Shown here piece after piece: positions 37,738 to 49,469 of a stretch of 64,000 nucleotides of DNA. The stretch lies in the NCBI GenBank assembly GCA_016713625.1, contig JADJOT010000009.1, forward strand, positions 1-64,000, written 5' to 3'. How positions within the stretch are numbered: position 1 is the stretch's first letter; each line of letters starts with the position of its first letter. Source of the stretch: Candidatus Accumulibacter affinis (GTDB lineage: Bacteria; Pseudomonadota; Gammaproteobacteria; Burkholderiales; Rhodocyclaceae). The notes beneath the pieces were generated by a model, which was given only the letters and a program-made list of their open reading frames with translations, was not told the origin of the DNA and made no database searches. The position numbers and the translations under genes are program-made.

Positions 37738-37833
37738 ATGGACATCATCTATCTTGCCGCCCTGAGCGCGCTATTCGGCATCGGCGTGGCATTCGTCAAG
37801 GGCTGTGCGCGACTTGCGGGAGAACGCGCATGA
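37738..37833 (+). CDS. 31-residue membrane peptide preceding kdpF
   Basis: ATG 37738 after GGAGG (37729-37733) encodes MDIIYLAALSALFGIGVAFV followed by KGCARLAGERA and a stop. It has one hydrophobic helix and a basic cytoplasmic-type end. It overlaps the next start by 4 bases (ATGA). Similar short peptides precede kdpF in other betaproteobacteria to my recollection. Probably a small Kdp accessory subunit; unproven. Confidence 0.65.
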   Translation: MDIIYLAALSALFGIGVAFVKGCARLAGERA

Positions 37834-37922
37834 GCCTGCTCACCATTCTTGCCGGCGTCGCCGCCACCGGCCTGCTGATCTACCTGATTGCAGCGCTCCT
37901 CTTTCCGGGGGACTTTTCATGA
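37830..37922 (+). CDS. kdpF: KdpF, small subunit of the K+-transporting ATPase
   Basis: 30 residues: MSLLTILAGVAATGLLIYLI, then AALLFPGDFS. The length and the LLFPGDF-type end are typical of KdpF, a one-helix stabilising subunit. It overlaps both the preceding peptide and kdpA by 4 bases, giving tight translational coupling. Confidence 0.8.
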   Translation: MSLLTILAGVAATGLLIYLIAALLFPGDFS

Positions 37923-39730
37923 ACCACCATGCCTGGTTGCTGCTTGGTCTTTTCATGATCGCACTTCTGCTCCTGGTCAGGCCCGTGGGGATTGGTATCG
38001 CCAGGGTGATGATGATGGGGAATCGCGAGACCTGGGTCAGCCGCTTTGAAGAAGCGGTGTTCCGGGCGTGCGGCATTCAACGCGATGAAGACATGAGCTG
38101 GCGGAAATACGCGTTGGCCGTGCTGTTGTTCAACGCCCTCGGCCTGCTGGTGGTCTATGCGCTGCAGCGTCTGCAAGTCTGGCTACCCCTGAATCCGCAG
38201 GATCTGGCCAATGTCAGCGCCGATTCGTCTTTCAACACGGCGGTCAGTTTCGTCACCAACACCAACTGGCAGGGCTATGGCGGCGAATCGACGATGGGCT
38301 ACCTGACCCAGATGCTGGGCCTGACGGTTCAGAACTTCCTTTCCGCGGCCACCGGCATCGTCGTCGCAATTGCCTTCATTCGCGGCTTTGCCCGCCACTC
38401 GGCGGCGGGCATCGGCAATGCGTGGGTGGACCTGTTCCGCGCCACCAGCTGGATCCTGGTGCCGCTGTCGCTGGCTTTCGCGCTGTTCCTGGCGAGTCAG
38501 GGCGTGATCCAGAACTTCGACGCGTACCAGGACGTGACGACGCTCGAAGCAACGAAATACGATAATCCCAGGCTCGACGCCGACGGCCAACCGCTGAAAG
38601 ACGAGAAGGGCAACCTGGTGACGGAGCCTGCATCCACCGCGACCCAGACCCTGGCGATGGGTCCGGTCGCTTCGCAGGAGGCGATCAAGATGCTGGGCAC
38701 CAACGGGGGAGGCTTCTTCAACGCCAACTCTGCGCATCCGTTTGAAAACCCGACGCCGCTGGTGAACTTCCTGGAGATGCTGGCGATTTTCCTGATTCCG
38801 GGCGCACTGTGCATTGCTTTTGGCTGCATCGTCGGCGACGAGCGCCAGGGCTGGACCTTACTCGCCGCCATGGTCCTGATCTTCGTTACCTTTGCCATCG
38901 CCGCCATCGGCTTCGAGCAGCAAGGCAATCCCTTGCTGGCGCGAGTTGCGGTCGGCGACACGACCAGTGTGACCACCACGGCATTGACGGCCGGCAACAT
39001 GGAAGGCAAGGAAACGCGCTTCGGCATCGCCGATTCCGCGCTCTTCGCCGTCGTCACCACAGGAGCTTCCTGCGGTGCGGTGAATTCCATGCACGATTCG
39101 TTCACGCCGCTCGGCGGCGCCGTGCCACTGGTGATGATACAACTCGGTGAAGTGGTATTCGGCGGTGTCGGCTCCGGCCTCTACGGGATGCTCATCTTCG
39201 CCGTGCTGGCGGTATTCATCGCCGGCCTGATGATCGGGCGGACGCCGGAATACCTGGGTAAGAAGATCGAGTCGCACGAGATGAAGATGACCTCCATTGC
39301 CATCCTCGCCACGCCCCTGCTGGTACTGGTTGGCACTGCCATTGCCGTGATGACCGAGGCCGGTCGCGCCGGCATCGCCAATCCCGGCGCGCACGGTTTT
39401 TCCGAAATCCTCTACGCCTTGTCCTCGGCAGCCAATAACAACGGCAGCGCCTTTGCCGGGCTGTCGGTCAACACGCCTTTCTACAATGTGCTGCTGGCGG
39501 TGGCGATGTGGTTCGGCCGTTTCGCGGTGATCGTTCCGGTGCTCGCCATGGCCGGTTCGCTGGCGGCCAAGAAGCGAATCCCGGTGACCGCCGGGACGCT
39601 GCCGACGCACGGCCCGCTGTTCGTCGCGCTGCTGATCGGCACCGTGCTGCTGGTTGGTTTGCTCAACTATGTGCCGGCGCTGGCGCTCGGCCCGGTGGTC
39701 GAGCATCTCGTTCTGTGGTCGGCCCATTGA
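37919..39730 (+). CDS. kdpA: Potassium-transporting ATPase subunit KdpA
   Basis: 603 residues starting MNHHAWLLLGLFMIALLLLV. Ten or so membrane helices with the four selectivity-filter-like segments of the SKT superfamily: SFVTNTNWQGYGGE, GTNGGGFFNANSAHPFENPT, TTGASCGAVNSMHD, and SAANNNGSAFAGL. It is the K+-binding and translocating subunit. ATGA overlap with kdpF; 16 bp before kdpB. Confidence 0.95.
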   Translation: MNHHAWLLLGLFMIALLLLVRPVGIGIARVMMMGNRETWVSRFEEAVFRACGIQRDEDMSWRKYALAVLLFNALGLLVVYALQRLQVWLPLNPQDLANVSADSSFNTAVSFVTNTNWQGYGGESTMGYLTQMLGLTVQNFLSAATGIVVAIAFIRGFARHSAAGIGNAWVDLFRATSWILVPLSLAFALFLASQGVIQNFDAYQDVTTLEATKYDNPRLDADGQPLKDEKGNLVTEPASTATQTLAMGPVASQEAIKMLGTNGGGFFNANSAHPFENPTPLVNFLEMLAIFLIPGALCIAFGCIVGDERQGWTLLAAMVLIFVTFAIAAIGFEQQGNPLLARVAVGDTTSVTTTALTAGNMEGKETRFGIADSALFAVVTTGASCGAVNSMHDSFTPLGGAVPLVMIQLGEVVFGGVGSGLYGMLIFAVLAVFIAGLMIGRTPEYLGKKIESHEMKMTSIAILATPLLVLVGTAIAVMTEAGRAGIANPGAHGFSEILYALSSAANNNGSAFAGLSVNTPFYNVLLAVAMWFGRFAVIVPVLAMAGSLAAKKRIPVTAGTLPTHGPLFVALLIGTVLLVGLLNYVPALALGPVVEHLVLWSAH

Positions 39731-39746
39731 TTCGCTGGAGAATTTC

Positions 39747-41813
<2,067 letters not shown>

Positions 41814-41823
41814 GGAGATGGTC

Positions 41824-42411
41824 ATGAAATCCCTGCTTCGTCCCGCCGCTTCGCTGTTCTTGTTGCTCTCGCTCGTCACCGGCATTGTTTATCCTCTGGT
41901 GGTGACCGGGGTGGCACAAATGGCTTTTCCGGCCACTGCCAACGGCAGCCTGATCGTCAAGGATGGCAAGCCGGTTGGCTCGACGCTGATCGGTCAGAGC
42001 TTTAGCGATCCGAAGTACTTCTGGGGCCGCCCGTCGGCAACGGCGCCTCAGCCTTACAACGCTGCCGCTTCCTCCGGATCGAATCTGGGGCCTCTCAATC
42101 CGGCTTTGGCTGCTGCCGTCAAGGGCCGCATCGAGGCCCTGCGTGCCGCCGATCCCGACAACCAGCAGGCAGTACCCATCGACCTGGTCACCGCCTCGGC
42201 CAGCGGCCTCGACCCGCACATCAGCCCGGCCGCTGCCGAGTACCAGGCGGATCGCGTCGCCCGCGCCCGCCACCTTGATGGACCTGCCGGGCGTCAGCTC
42301 ATCGCCCGGCTGATCGCCCAGCACACCGAAGGCCCTGATCTTGGCGTCTTCGGCGAGCCGCGCGTACATGTCCTGAAGCTGAATCTCGCTGTGGACGCGC
42401 AAGCGCGCTGA
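41824..42411 (+). CDS. kdpC: Potassium-transporting ATPase subunit KdpC
   Basis: 195 residues. ATG 41824 is preferred: GAGGAG (41812-41817) is 6 nt upstream, overlapping the kdpB stop. One N-terminal membrane helix (LLRPAASLFLLLSLVTGIVY), then the conserved SFSDPKYFWGRPSATAPQPYN and ASASGLDPHISPAAAEYQADRVA. Stabilises the Kdp complex and raises its nucleotide affinity. Confidence 0.94.
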   Translation: MKSLLRPAASLFLLLSLVTGIVYPLVVTGVAQMAFPATANGSLIVKDGKPVGSTLIGQSFSDPKYFWGRPSATAPQPYNAAASSGSNLGPLNPALAAAVKGRIEALRAADPDNQQAVPIDLVTASASGLDPHISPAAAEYQADRVARARHLDGPAGRQLIARLIAQHTEGPDLGVFGEPRVHVLKLNLAVDAQAR

Positions 42412-42495
42412 ACAGGTGCGGCGTCATCGGGAATGCGTGTCCGTGCGAGAAAAAAACCAGCAGAATGCAGGCTTTCTCACGATGGAGATTTGCTG

Positions 42496-43461
42496 ATGCT
42501 GATCAATTGCGTTGCCTACCGCGAAGGCAGGAAGCTTGCCGATATTGACACCGATGCCATCAGTGACTACCTGCAGCTTCCTGACTGCTTCGTCTGGGTC
42601 GCCCTGCGCGATGCTACCGCGGCGGAACTCGAGAAGATGCGCGTGGAATTCGACCTGCATGCGCTCGCCATCGAGGACGCGAACCACGGTCACCAACGAC
42701 CGAAGCTCGAGGAGTATGGCGACAGTCTGTTCGCGGTGATTCACCTGCTCGAGATGGAGCATGGCGAGATCGCGGTCGGCGAGGTGGATATATTTGTCGG
42801 CGGCAATTTCATTCTCTCGGTACGCAACCGCAGTGGCCAGCACCTGTTGGGCGTGCGCGAGCGTTGCGAACGCGAACCCGAGGTTCTCAAGCAGGGCTCG
42901 GGTTTCGTCTTCTACGCCTTGATGGATGCGGTGGTCGATCGCTATTTTCCGATCGTCGATGCCATGGAAACCGAGCTTGAAGGGATCGAGGAGCGCATCT
43001 TCGAGCGCGGGGCGGCACGCCTCAACATCGAGCGCCTGTACGATCTGAAGCGCCGCGTGACAGTCGTCAAGCACGCCGTGGCGCCGCTGATGGAGGCTGT
43101 CAGCAAACTTGCCAGCGGCCGCGTGCCGCCGGTCTCGGCCAGCAGTCGCCACTATTTCCGCGACGTCTATGACCACCTGACGCGCATCAACGCGCATCTC
43201 GACGTCCTGCGTGACACCATCGGCACCGCCATCCAGGTCAGTCTTTCCTCGGTGGCCATCGAACAGAACGATGTCGCCAAGCGCCTCGCCGCCTGGGCCG
43301 GGATCTTTGCCATAGCGACTGCCTTGGCCGGCATTTGGGGGATGAACTTCAAGTCCATGCCCGAATTGCAGTGGGAATATGGCTATCCGCTGGCGCTGAC
43401 GATGATCGCTGGTGCCATGGGATTTCTTTTCTTCCGCTTCCGGCGCCTGGGCTGGCTGTGA
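42496..43461 (+). CDS. corA: CorA-family divalent cation transporter
   Basis: 321 residues. Start ATG 42496 (MLINCVAYREGRKLADIDTD), 8 nt after GGAG. A long cytoplasmic alpha/beta and helical funnel, then two C-terminal membrane helices with the signature GIWGMNFKSMPEL between them (GMN pore motif). Mg2+/Co2+ channel. Unusual place: it separates kdpC from kdpD, and its stop overlaps the kdpD GTG start, so it is part of the same transcription unit. Confidence 0.9.
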   Translation: MLINCVAYREGRKLADIDTDAISDYLQLPDCFVWVALRDATAAELEKMRVEFDLHALAIEDANHGHQRPKLEEYGDSLFAVIHLLEMEHGEIAVGEVDIFVGGNFILSVRNRSGQHLLGVRERCEREPEVLKQGSGFVFYALMDAVVDRYFPIVDAMETELEGIEERIFERGAARLNIERLYDLKRRVTVVKHAVAPLMEAVSKLASGRVPPVSASSRHYFRDVYDHLTRINAHLDVLRDTIGTAIQVSLSSVAIEQNDVAKRLAAWAGIFAIATALAGIWGMNFKSMPELQWEYGYPLALTMIAGAMGFLFFRFRRLGWL

Positions 43462-46166
43462 GCGAACGTCCCGACCCCGATCAACTCCTGGCGCGCGTTC
43501 AGGAGGAAGAGGCCAAAGCCGCACGCGGCAAGCTGAAGATCTTCTTCGGCGCATCGGCCGGTGTCGGTAAGACCTACGCGATGCTCGGTGCCGCGCGTCA
43601 GCAGAAGGATCTGGGAACGGATGTGGTCATCGGCGTTGTCGAGACGCACGGCCGCAAGGAAACCGAGGCGTTGCTCGCCGGTCTCGAACGGCTACCCAGG
43701 CTTGCGATTCCCTATCGCGACAAGGTACTCCGGGAGTTCGACCTCGACGCCGCACTGGCGCGCCGACCAACGCTGATCCTGATGGACGAACTGGCCCATT
43801 CCAACGTCGCGGGCTCGCGCCATCCCAAACGCTGGCAGGACGTGCATGAACTGCTCGCCGCCGGTATTGACGTCTACAGCACGGTCAATGTGCAGCATCT
43901 GGAAACCCTCAACGATGTCGTCAGCGGCATCGCCGGCATTCGCGTCTGGGAGACGGTGCCCGACCACGTCTTTGACGAGGCGGATGAGGTGGTGCTGGTC
44001 GATCTGCCGCCCGACGAACTGCTGCAGCGCCTGAAGGAGGGCAAGGTCTACCTGCCGCAACAGGCGGAACGGGCAATCCGCAATTTCTTCCGCAAGGGCA
44101 ATCTGATCGCCCTGCGCGAGTTGGCCTTGCGCCGCACTGCCGACCGCGTCGACGACGAGATGCTGGCCTACCGCCGCGAAACCTCGGTGAATACGGTATG
44201 GCAAACGCGCGATGCATTGCTGGTATGCATCGGACCGGGTGCGGGCGCCGAGCGACTGGTGCGCACGGGTGCGCGTCTGGCCGGGCGACTGGAGGCGCCT
44301 TGGCATGCCGTTCACGTCGACACGCACACCTCGGGGCCCGAGCCCGAGTTGCAGCGGCAGCGCATTGTGCGTGCTCTCGATCTTGCCGGCTCGCTCGGCG
44401 CTGAAACGGCAACCCTTTCAGCTGACGATGCGGTCGCGGCGATCGTCGACTATGCACGGGAGCAGAACTTGGGGCGGGTGCTGGTCGGGCGTGACCATCC
44501 GCGCCGCTGGCGACCCTGGTACCGCTCGATGGCCGACCGCGTCGGCCATGCCGCACCCGACCTCGACGTGGTGCAGGTGGCACGCAACGACGACGCGCGC
44601 GTGCCGGTGCGGGCGACCACGCCAATTGCGCCCAGCGACTGGCTGGCCTATCTCAAGGCAGCGGCCATCTGTGCTCTGGCCACTGTTCTGGCGACGCCAC
44701 TGGCAGGCGTGATCGAACTCACCAACATCGCCATGTTGTTCCTGCTCGCGGTACTTATCGTGGCCATGTGGCTTGGCCGTGGCCCGGCGGTGGCCAGTTC
44801 GTTCTTCGCGGTGGCGGCCTTCGACTTCTTTTTCGTGCCGCCGCGTTTTTCCTTCGCCGTCAGCGATGCGCAATATCTGATGACCTTCGCCATGATGCTC
44901 ATCGTGGCGCTGATCACCGGCCAGCTCACCGCGCGCTACAAACAGCACGCCGAGGTGGCGACGCGGCGCGAGGCGCGCGCCCGCGCGCTCTACGAAATGG
45001 CCCGTGATCTATCGGCGGCGTTGCTGCCGGTGCAGATCGCCGAGGCCTGCGATCGCTTTCTGTCCGTCGAATTCGGCGCCCAGGCGGCACTGCTCCTGAC
45101 CGATGCCAAGGATCATCTGCAAGCGGAAACCGTCAACGCCAGAGGCGGCACCGGCAGCACCCCGGACGTGGACGAGGGCGTCGCACGCTGGGCTTTCGAC
45201 CACGGCGAAGCGGCAGGGCTGTCGACCGATACCTTGCCGGGCAGCCCGCTACTCTATCTGCCACTGAAGGCGCCGATGCGTACGCGTGGGGTGCTCGCCG
45301 TGGCGCCGCGCGACCCGCTGCGCGTGCAGGGTCCGGAAGCGCGGCGGCAGCTTGAGACCTTTGCCAGTCTCGTCGCGATTGCCGTCGAGCGCATGCACTA
45401 CGTGGACGTCGCGCAGACAACGCTGCTGCAGATGGAGTCGGAAAGCCTGCGCAACTCGCTGCTGTCGGCGATCTCGCACGATTTGCGCACACCGCTGAGC
45501 GTACTCGTGGGTCTGGCCGAATCGATCCGGCTAACGCAGCCGCAGCTTAGCGAGGCCCAGTCCACGATTGCCGAAAAGCTGAAGGAAGAAGCGCTGCGTA
45601 TGAACACAAAGGTGAACAAGCTGCTCGATATGGCACGCCTGCAAGCCGGCAAGGTCGAGCTAAACCGCCAATGGCAACCGCTGGAGGAAGTTGTCGGCGG
45701 CGCGCTGATGGCCATGGATGTGCCCCTGGCGGCACATTCCGTGCACACCGCTTTGCCTGATGACTTGCCCTTGTTCGAGATCGACGCGGTGCTGATCGAG
45801 CGCGTCCTGTGCAATCTCCTCGAAAATGCTGGCAAGTACACCCCTGCGGGTACCCGCATCAGTATTGGTGCCGCGCTGCGCCAAAGCGAGGTTGCCGTGT
45901 GGGTGGACGACAACGGTCCGGGTCTGCCGAAAGGACACGAAGAGACCATCTTCCAGAAATTCGACCGTGGCACGCGCGCCAGCACGACAGCGGGCGTTGG
46001 CCTGGGTCTGGCCATCTGCCGCGCCATCGTCGAAGCGCACGGCGGCAGAATTCATGCGGAAAACCTTGCCACCGGCGGCGCACGTTTCATCTTTTCGCTG
46101 CCTCGTGGCATACCGCCGACGATTCGCGAAGAAGGCATGGTTGCAGGCGAGGTCAGCACGCCATGA
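43458..46166 (+). CDS. kdpD: Sensor histidine kinase KdpD (full length)
   Basis: 902 residues from GTG 43458, overlapping the corA stop. The N-terminal KdpD domain has Walker A FGASAGVGKT (30-39) and LMDELAHSNVAGSRHPKRWQ, then a Usp-like domain (VCIGPGAGAERLVRTGARLA), four helices (DUF4118, FDFFFVPPRFSFAVSDAQYL), a GAF region, HisKA (SAISHDLRTPLSVL) and HATPase (NLLENAGKYTPAG, GVGLGLAICRAIVEAHGG). Membrane sensor of K+ limitation; phosphorylates KdpE, which follows with an ATGA overlap. Confidence 0.95.
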   Translation: MSERPDPDQLLARVQEEEAKAARGKLKIFFGASAGVGKTYAMLGAARQQKDLGTDVVIGVVETHGRKETEALLAGLERLPRLAIPYRDKVLREFDLDAALARRPTLILMDELAHSNVAGSRHPKRWQDVHELLAAGIDVYSTVNVQHLETLNDVVSGIAGIRVWETVPDHVFDEADEVVLVDLPPDELLQRLKEGKVYLPQQAERAIRNFFRKGNLIALRELALRRTADRVDDEMLAYRRETSVNTVWQTRDALLVCIGPGAGAERLVRTGARLAGRLEAPWHAVHVDTHTSGPEPELQRQRIVRALDLAGSLGAETATLSADDAVAAIVDYAREQNLGRVLVGRDHPRRWRPWYRSMADRVGHAAPDLDVVQVARNDDARVPVRATTPIAPSDWLAYLKAAAICALATVLATPLAGVIELTNIAMLFLLAVLIVAMWLGRGPAVASSFFAVAAFDFFFVPPRFSFAVSDAQYLMTFAMMLIVALITGQLTARYKQHAEVATRREARARALYEMARDLSAALLPVQIAEACDRFLSVEFGAQAALLLTDAKDHLQAETVNARGGTGSTPDVDEGVARWAFDHGEAAGLSTDTLPGSPLLYLPLKAPMRTRGVLAVAPRDPLRVQGPEARRQLETFASLVAIAVERMHYVDVAQTTLLQMESESLRNSLLSAISHDLRTPLSVLVGLAESIRLTQPQLSEAQSTIAEKLKEEALRMNTKVNKLLDMARLQAGKVELNRQWQPLEEVVGGALMAMDVPLAAHSVHTALPDDLPLFEIDAVLIERVLCNLLENAGKYTPAGTRISIGAALRQSEVAVWVDDNGPGLPKGHEETIFQKFDRGTRASTTAGVGLGLAICRAIVEAHGGRIHAENLATGGARFIFSLPRGIPPTIREEGMVAGEVSTP

Positions 46167-46900
46167 CACAGCCGATGGTTGGCATTGTCGTCGTCGAGGA
46201 CGAAGCCAACATCCGCCGCTTCATCAAAGTTGCCCTTGAAAGCGAAGGGTTTCAGGCATTCGAGGCCGACAGCGTCCAACGCGGCTTGATCGAGGCCGGC
46301 ACTCGTTCCCCCGACCTGGTGGTGCTCGATCTCGGTCTCCCCGACGGTGACGGCATCGACTTGATCCGTGATCTGAGAACCTGGTCCGAGGTGCCCGTGA
46401 TCGTGCTTTCGGCGCGCAGCGCCGAAATCGACAAAGTGGCCGCGCTCGATGCCGGCGCCGACGATTATCTGACCAAGCCCTTTGGTGCAGCCGAGTTGCT
46501 CGCTCGCGTACGTGCGCAATTGCGCCGCAGTACCCGTGGTCTTGGCGGTTCGATGCTGGCTGAATTCGGAGCGATTCGCGTCGATCTCGCGCGTCGAACA
46601 GTCGAACGAAACGGCAGCCCCATCCATTTGACGCCAATCGAATACCGGCTGCTCACGTGTCTGATCGCCAATCCCGATTGCGTGCTGACCCATCTCCAGT
46701 TGCTGAACAGCGTCTGGGGTCCTGCGCACGAGGAAGACAGCCACTACGTCCGTGTGTATATGGGGCATTTACGTAAGAAGATCGAAGACGATCCCTCTCG
46801 CCCGAAGCACATTCTGACGGAAACGGGTATCGGCTACCGTTTTGTCGGCTTGTTGGCGGGCGAACAACTGGCGCAGCCAAGCAAGGATGCCCGTCCATAG
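46163..46900 (+). CDS. kdpE: Response regulator KdpE
   Basis: 245 residues. Receiver with VVVEDEANIRRFI, phospho-Asp in VVLDLGLPDGDGI, GADDYLTKPFGAAEL; winged-helix output PIHLTPIEYRLLTCLIANPD and HYVRVYMGHLRKKIEDDPSR. Coupled to kdpD. It has a close second copy at 52103, with near-identical receiver and output domains. Confidence 0.94.
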   Translation: MTQPMVGIVVVEDEANIRRFIKVALESEGFQAFEADSVQRGLIEAGTRSPDLVVLDLGLPDGDGIDLIRDLRTWSEVPVIVLSARSAEIDKVAALDAGADDYLTKPFGAAELLARVRAQLRRSTRGLGGSMLAEFGAIRVDLARRTVERNGSPIHLTPIEYRLLTCLIANPDCVLTHLQLLNSVWGPAHEEDSHYVRVYMGHLRKKIEDDPSRPKHILTETGIGYRFVGLLAGEQLAQPSKDARP

Positions 46901-46904
46901 CCAT

Positions 46905-47577
46905 TATCCCGGATGCGGCTTGCCCGAAAGTTCCCTGGTCGGTCAGAGCAATCGGGAACGGTTTCCGGTGCGCTGAGCGCACTCGCCTGGACTTCGACGG
47001 CGCTGACAAAAACCCAATTCCGGAACCGCTCGTGGAAAATGCGGTGCACCCAGAGCAGCGTGTGGATCGTCGGTCCCCAATGATCGGTGGTCAGGAAGAT
47101 GGCTGTCGATTGTGCCGGGTCTGGCGACGTAACTTTCGCAACGCTCAATCGCTCCTTGGGCAGTTCGAAGACCTTGTCGAGCTTTTGCCGCTGCACGCTG
47201 ACCCAATCGTATTGCCGCTGTATGACAATGCCACTAGCGACCACCAAGAGGGTCAAGCAAACCACGCCATCCTCGCGGACAAGGCGGCTGGAAAGGTTCC
47301 GGAAACGGTGCGGCAGCCAGGAATCGGTAGCCATGTTGCCAAGCAGGAGGGGCGCGATAGTCAGCACATAATCGACCACTTGTGCGGAGCCGGAGACCAG
47401 GCCGAATTTTGGCCCAAGCAGTTGCGATGCGATCCTGTAACTGCCGCCGCCCGACGGAAATATCTCCATGACCTGGCTGTACGCCACGGCAATGACGAAT
47501 ACCGTTGCAGTGGTGGCGAGGGCCAGAAAAGGTCCCAGTTGCGTGTAGCTGCGGCGCAGCTCGGGAGCTGTAGAACG
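46905..47577 (-). pseudogene. APC-family permease remnant
   Basis: Minus-strand pieces of an amino-acid/polyamine/organocation permease: LRRSYTQLGPFLALATTA, VMEIFPSGGGSYRIASQLLG and FGLVSGSAQVVDYVLTI belong to its first helices. After an internal deletion comes the soluble C-terminal part (YDWVSVQRQKLDKVFELPKE, HTLLWVHRIFHERFRNWVFV). The N-terminal helix and most of the transmembrane core are gone, and one frame change lies near 47525. It abuts the kup stop at 47578. Confidence 0.75.
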
Positions 47578-49452
47578 CTACATGACGACTTGCGTGCCCA
47601 ACTCGACCACGCGATTGGCTGGGAGACCGAAGAAGTTGGCAGCGCTACCGCCGTTGCGGAACATCCAGACAAAGAGTTTGCCGCGCCAGCGACACATCTC
47701 GGTATTCAGTCGGGGAATCAGGGTTTCCCGACCGAGGAAGAACGAGGTATCCATCGGGTCGAAATCGAGCCCGTAGGCAGCACACCCTTCCAGCGCGTTC
47801 GGCAGGTTGGGTTGCTCCATGAAGCCGTAGAACACCTTGACCTGCCAGAGGTCACTCGTCCGGTGCACGACCTCCACTCGGCTGGCATCCGTGCGACGGG
47901 GAACGTCGAGGATATGGACAGAGACGAGCACCATGCGCTCGTGCAATACCTTGTAATGTTTCAGGCTGTGCAGCAGGGAGTGCGGCACGTTGTCAGGATT
48001 GGACGTGAGAAATATCGCCGTACCGGGGACCCGCGTCGCTCCGCCAATCCCTTGCAGGAAGCTCGTGGTATCCATCGCATCCTGCGCCAGATGGGCGCTG
48101 AGGAGATCGCGGCCACGCTTCCAGGTGGACAGCAGCAGATAGATGCCAAGGCCAAAGAGCAAGGGGAACCAGCCGCCATCGGCCACCTTCACCGAGTTGG
48201 CCGAGAAGAAGGCCAGATCGATGATCGCGAAGGGCAGCGCGCCGAGAAACGCTCGCCAGACCGGCCAGCCCCAGACGTATCTGGCGACGACAAAGGCCAG
48301 CAGATCGGTGATGAACATCGTGCCCGTGACGGCGATGCCGTACGCCGCTGCCAGATTCGACGAACTGCCAAAGCCGAGCACCAGTGCGACGACGGCGAAG
48401 AGCAGCGTCCAGTTGATTCCCGCCAGGTAGATTTGCCCCATCTGCTGATCCGAAGTGTGGCTGATCTCCATGCGCGGCGAAAAGCCGAGCTGGATCGCCT
48501 GCTGGGTGATCGAGAAAGCGCCGGTGATCACCGCCTGCGAGGCGATCACTGTGGCCACCGTGGACAGCACGACCATTGGATAAAGCAGCCAGTCGGGCGC
48601 CAGGAGGTAGAAAGGGTTGGCGATTGCTTGCGGATCGCGCAACAACAGCGCGCCCTGGCCGAAGTAGTTGACGACCAGCGCCGGCAGAACCAGGCCGAAC
48701 CAGGCGATCTGAATCGGCTTGCGCCCGAAGTGTCCCATGTCCGCGTACAGCGCTTCGGCGCCGGTCAGCGCCAGCACGGCGGCGCCCAGGGAAAAGAAGC
48801 CGAGAATCGGCTTGTCCGCAAAGAAGCGGATGGCATGCCACGGACCCAGCGCGTGCAGCACCGCCGGGTCGTGGGTGATGCTGATGACGCCGAGTATTCC
48901 CAGAGTCAGGAACCACAGCACCATGATCGGCCCGAAAAACGTGCCCACGGCGGCGGTGCCGTGACGCTGAACAGCAAACAGACCGACCAGAATGATCAAT
49001 GAGATCGGCAGCACATACGGTTTGAAGGCTGGTGTCGCCACCTCCAGGCCCTCGACCGCCGAGAGCACGGAAATCGCCGGTGTGATCACCCCGTCACCGT
49101 AGAACAGCGCGGCTCCGAACAGGCCGAGAATCACGATCAGCCGGCGTTGCCGCGACCCCTGGGCGATCGGCCGCAAGGCCAGCGCCATCAAGGCCATGAT
49201 GCCGCCTTCGCCCTTGTTGTCGGCGCGCATGATGAAAGTCACGTACTTCAGGCTGACGACGATCATCAGCGACCAGAAGATCAGCGAGAGAATGCCGAGG
49301 ACGTTGTCGGGTGTAATCGGCACCGGGTGGTGGGCGCCGCCGAAGATCTCCTTGATCGCATACAGGGGACTGGTGCCGATGTCGCCATAAACGACGCCAA
49401 GGGCAGCCAGCGAAAGCGCGGCCAGGCGGTTCTCGCCGGTGCTTGCGGACAT
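47578..49452 (-). CDS. kup: Low-affinity potassium transporter Kup (Trk-independent)
   Basis: 624 residues. Start MSASTGENRLAALSLAALGV at 49452 is chosen because ALGVVYGDIGTSPLYAIKEIF, the family's invariant first helix, begins there. About twelve helices (YGDGVITPAISVLSAVEGLE, ADMGHFGRKPIQIAW, VNYFGQGALLL) and a soluble C-terminal domain ending FFGLPANRVVELGTQVVM. K+/H+ symporter. It lies 17 bp after the second kdpE on the same strand, so it is likely transcribed with that regulator pair. Confidence 0.95.
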   Translation of the reverse strand: MSASTGENRLAALSLAALGVVYGDIGTSPLYAIKEIFGGAHHPVPITPDNVLGILSLIFWSLMIVVSLKYVTFIMRADNKGEGGIMALMALALRPIAQGSRQRRLIVILGLFGAALFYGDGVITPAISVLSAVEGLEVATPAFKPYVLPISLIILVGLFAVQRHGTAAVGTFFGPIMVLWFLTLGILGVISITHDPAVLHALGPWHAIRFFADKPILGFFSLGAAVLALTGAEALYADMGHFGRKPIQIAWFGLVLPALVVNYFGQGALLLRDPQAIANPFYLLAPDWLLYPMVVLSTVATVIASQAVITGAFSITQQAIQLGFSPRMEISHTSDQQMGQIYLAGINWTLLFAVVALVLGFGSSSNLAAAYGIAVTGTMFITDLLAFVVARYVWGWPVWRAFLGALPFAIIDLAFFSANSVKVADGGWFPLLFGLGIYLLLSTWKRGRDLLSAHLAQDAMDTTSFLQGIGGATRVPGTAIFLTSNPDNVPHSLLHSLKHYKVLHERMVLVSVHILDVPRRTDASRVEVVHRTSDLWQVKVFYGFMEQPNLPNALEGCAAYGLDFDPMDTSFFLGRETLIPRLNTEMCRWRGKLFVWMFRNGGSAANFFGLPANRVVELGTQVVM

Positions 49453-49469
49453 GATGCTTCTCTCTCGTT

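Noticed and set aside
43458..46900. Possibility that kdpD/kdpE belong to a generic stress system
   Set aside because: Full KdpD domain order and position after kdpFABC leave no doubt.
47032..49002. Long plus-strand open frame of 656 codons over kup
   Set aside because: Antisense of kup with charged, repetitive composition and no motifs.
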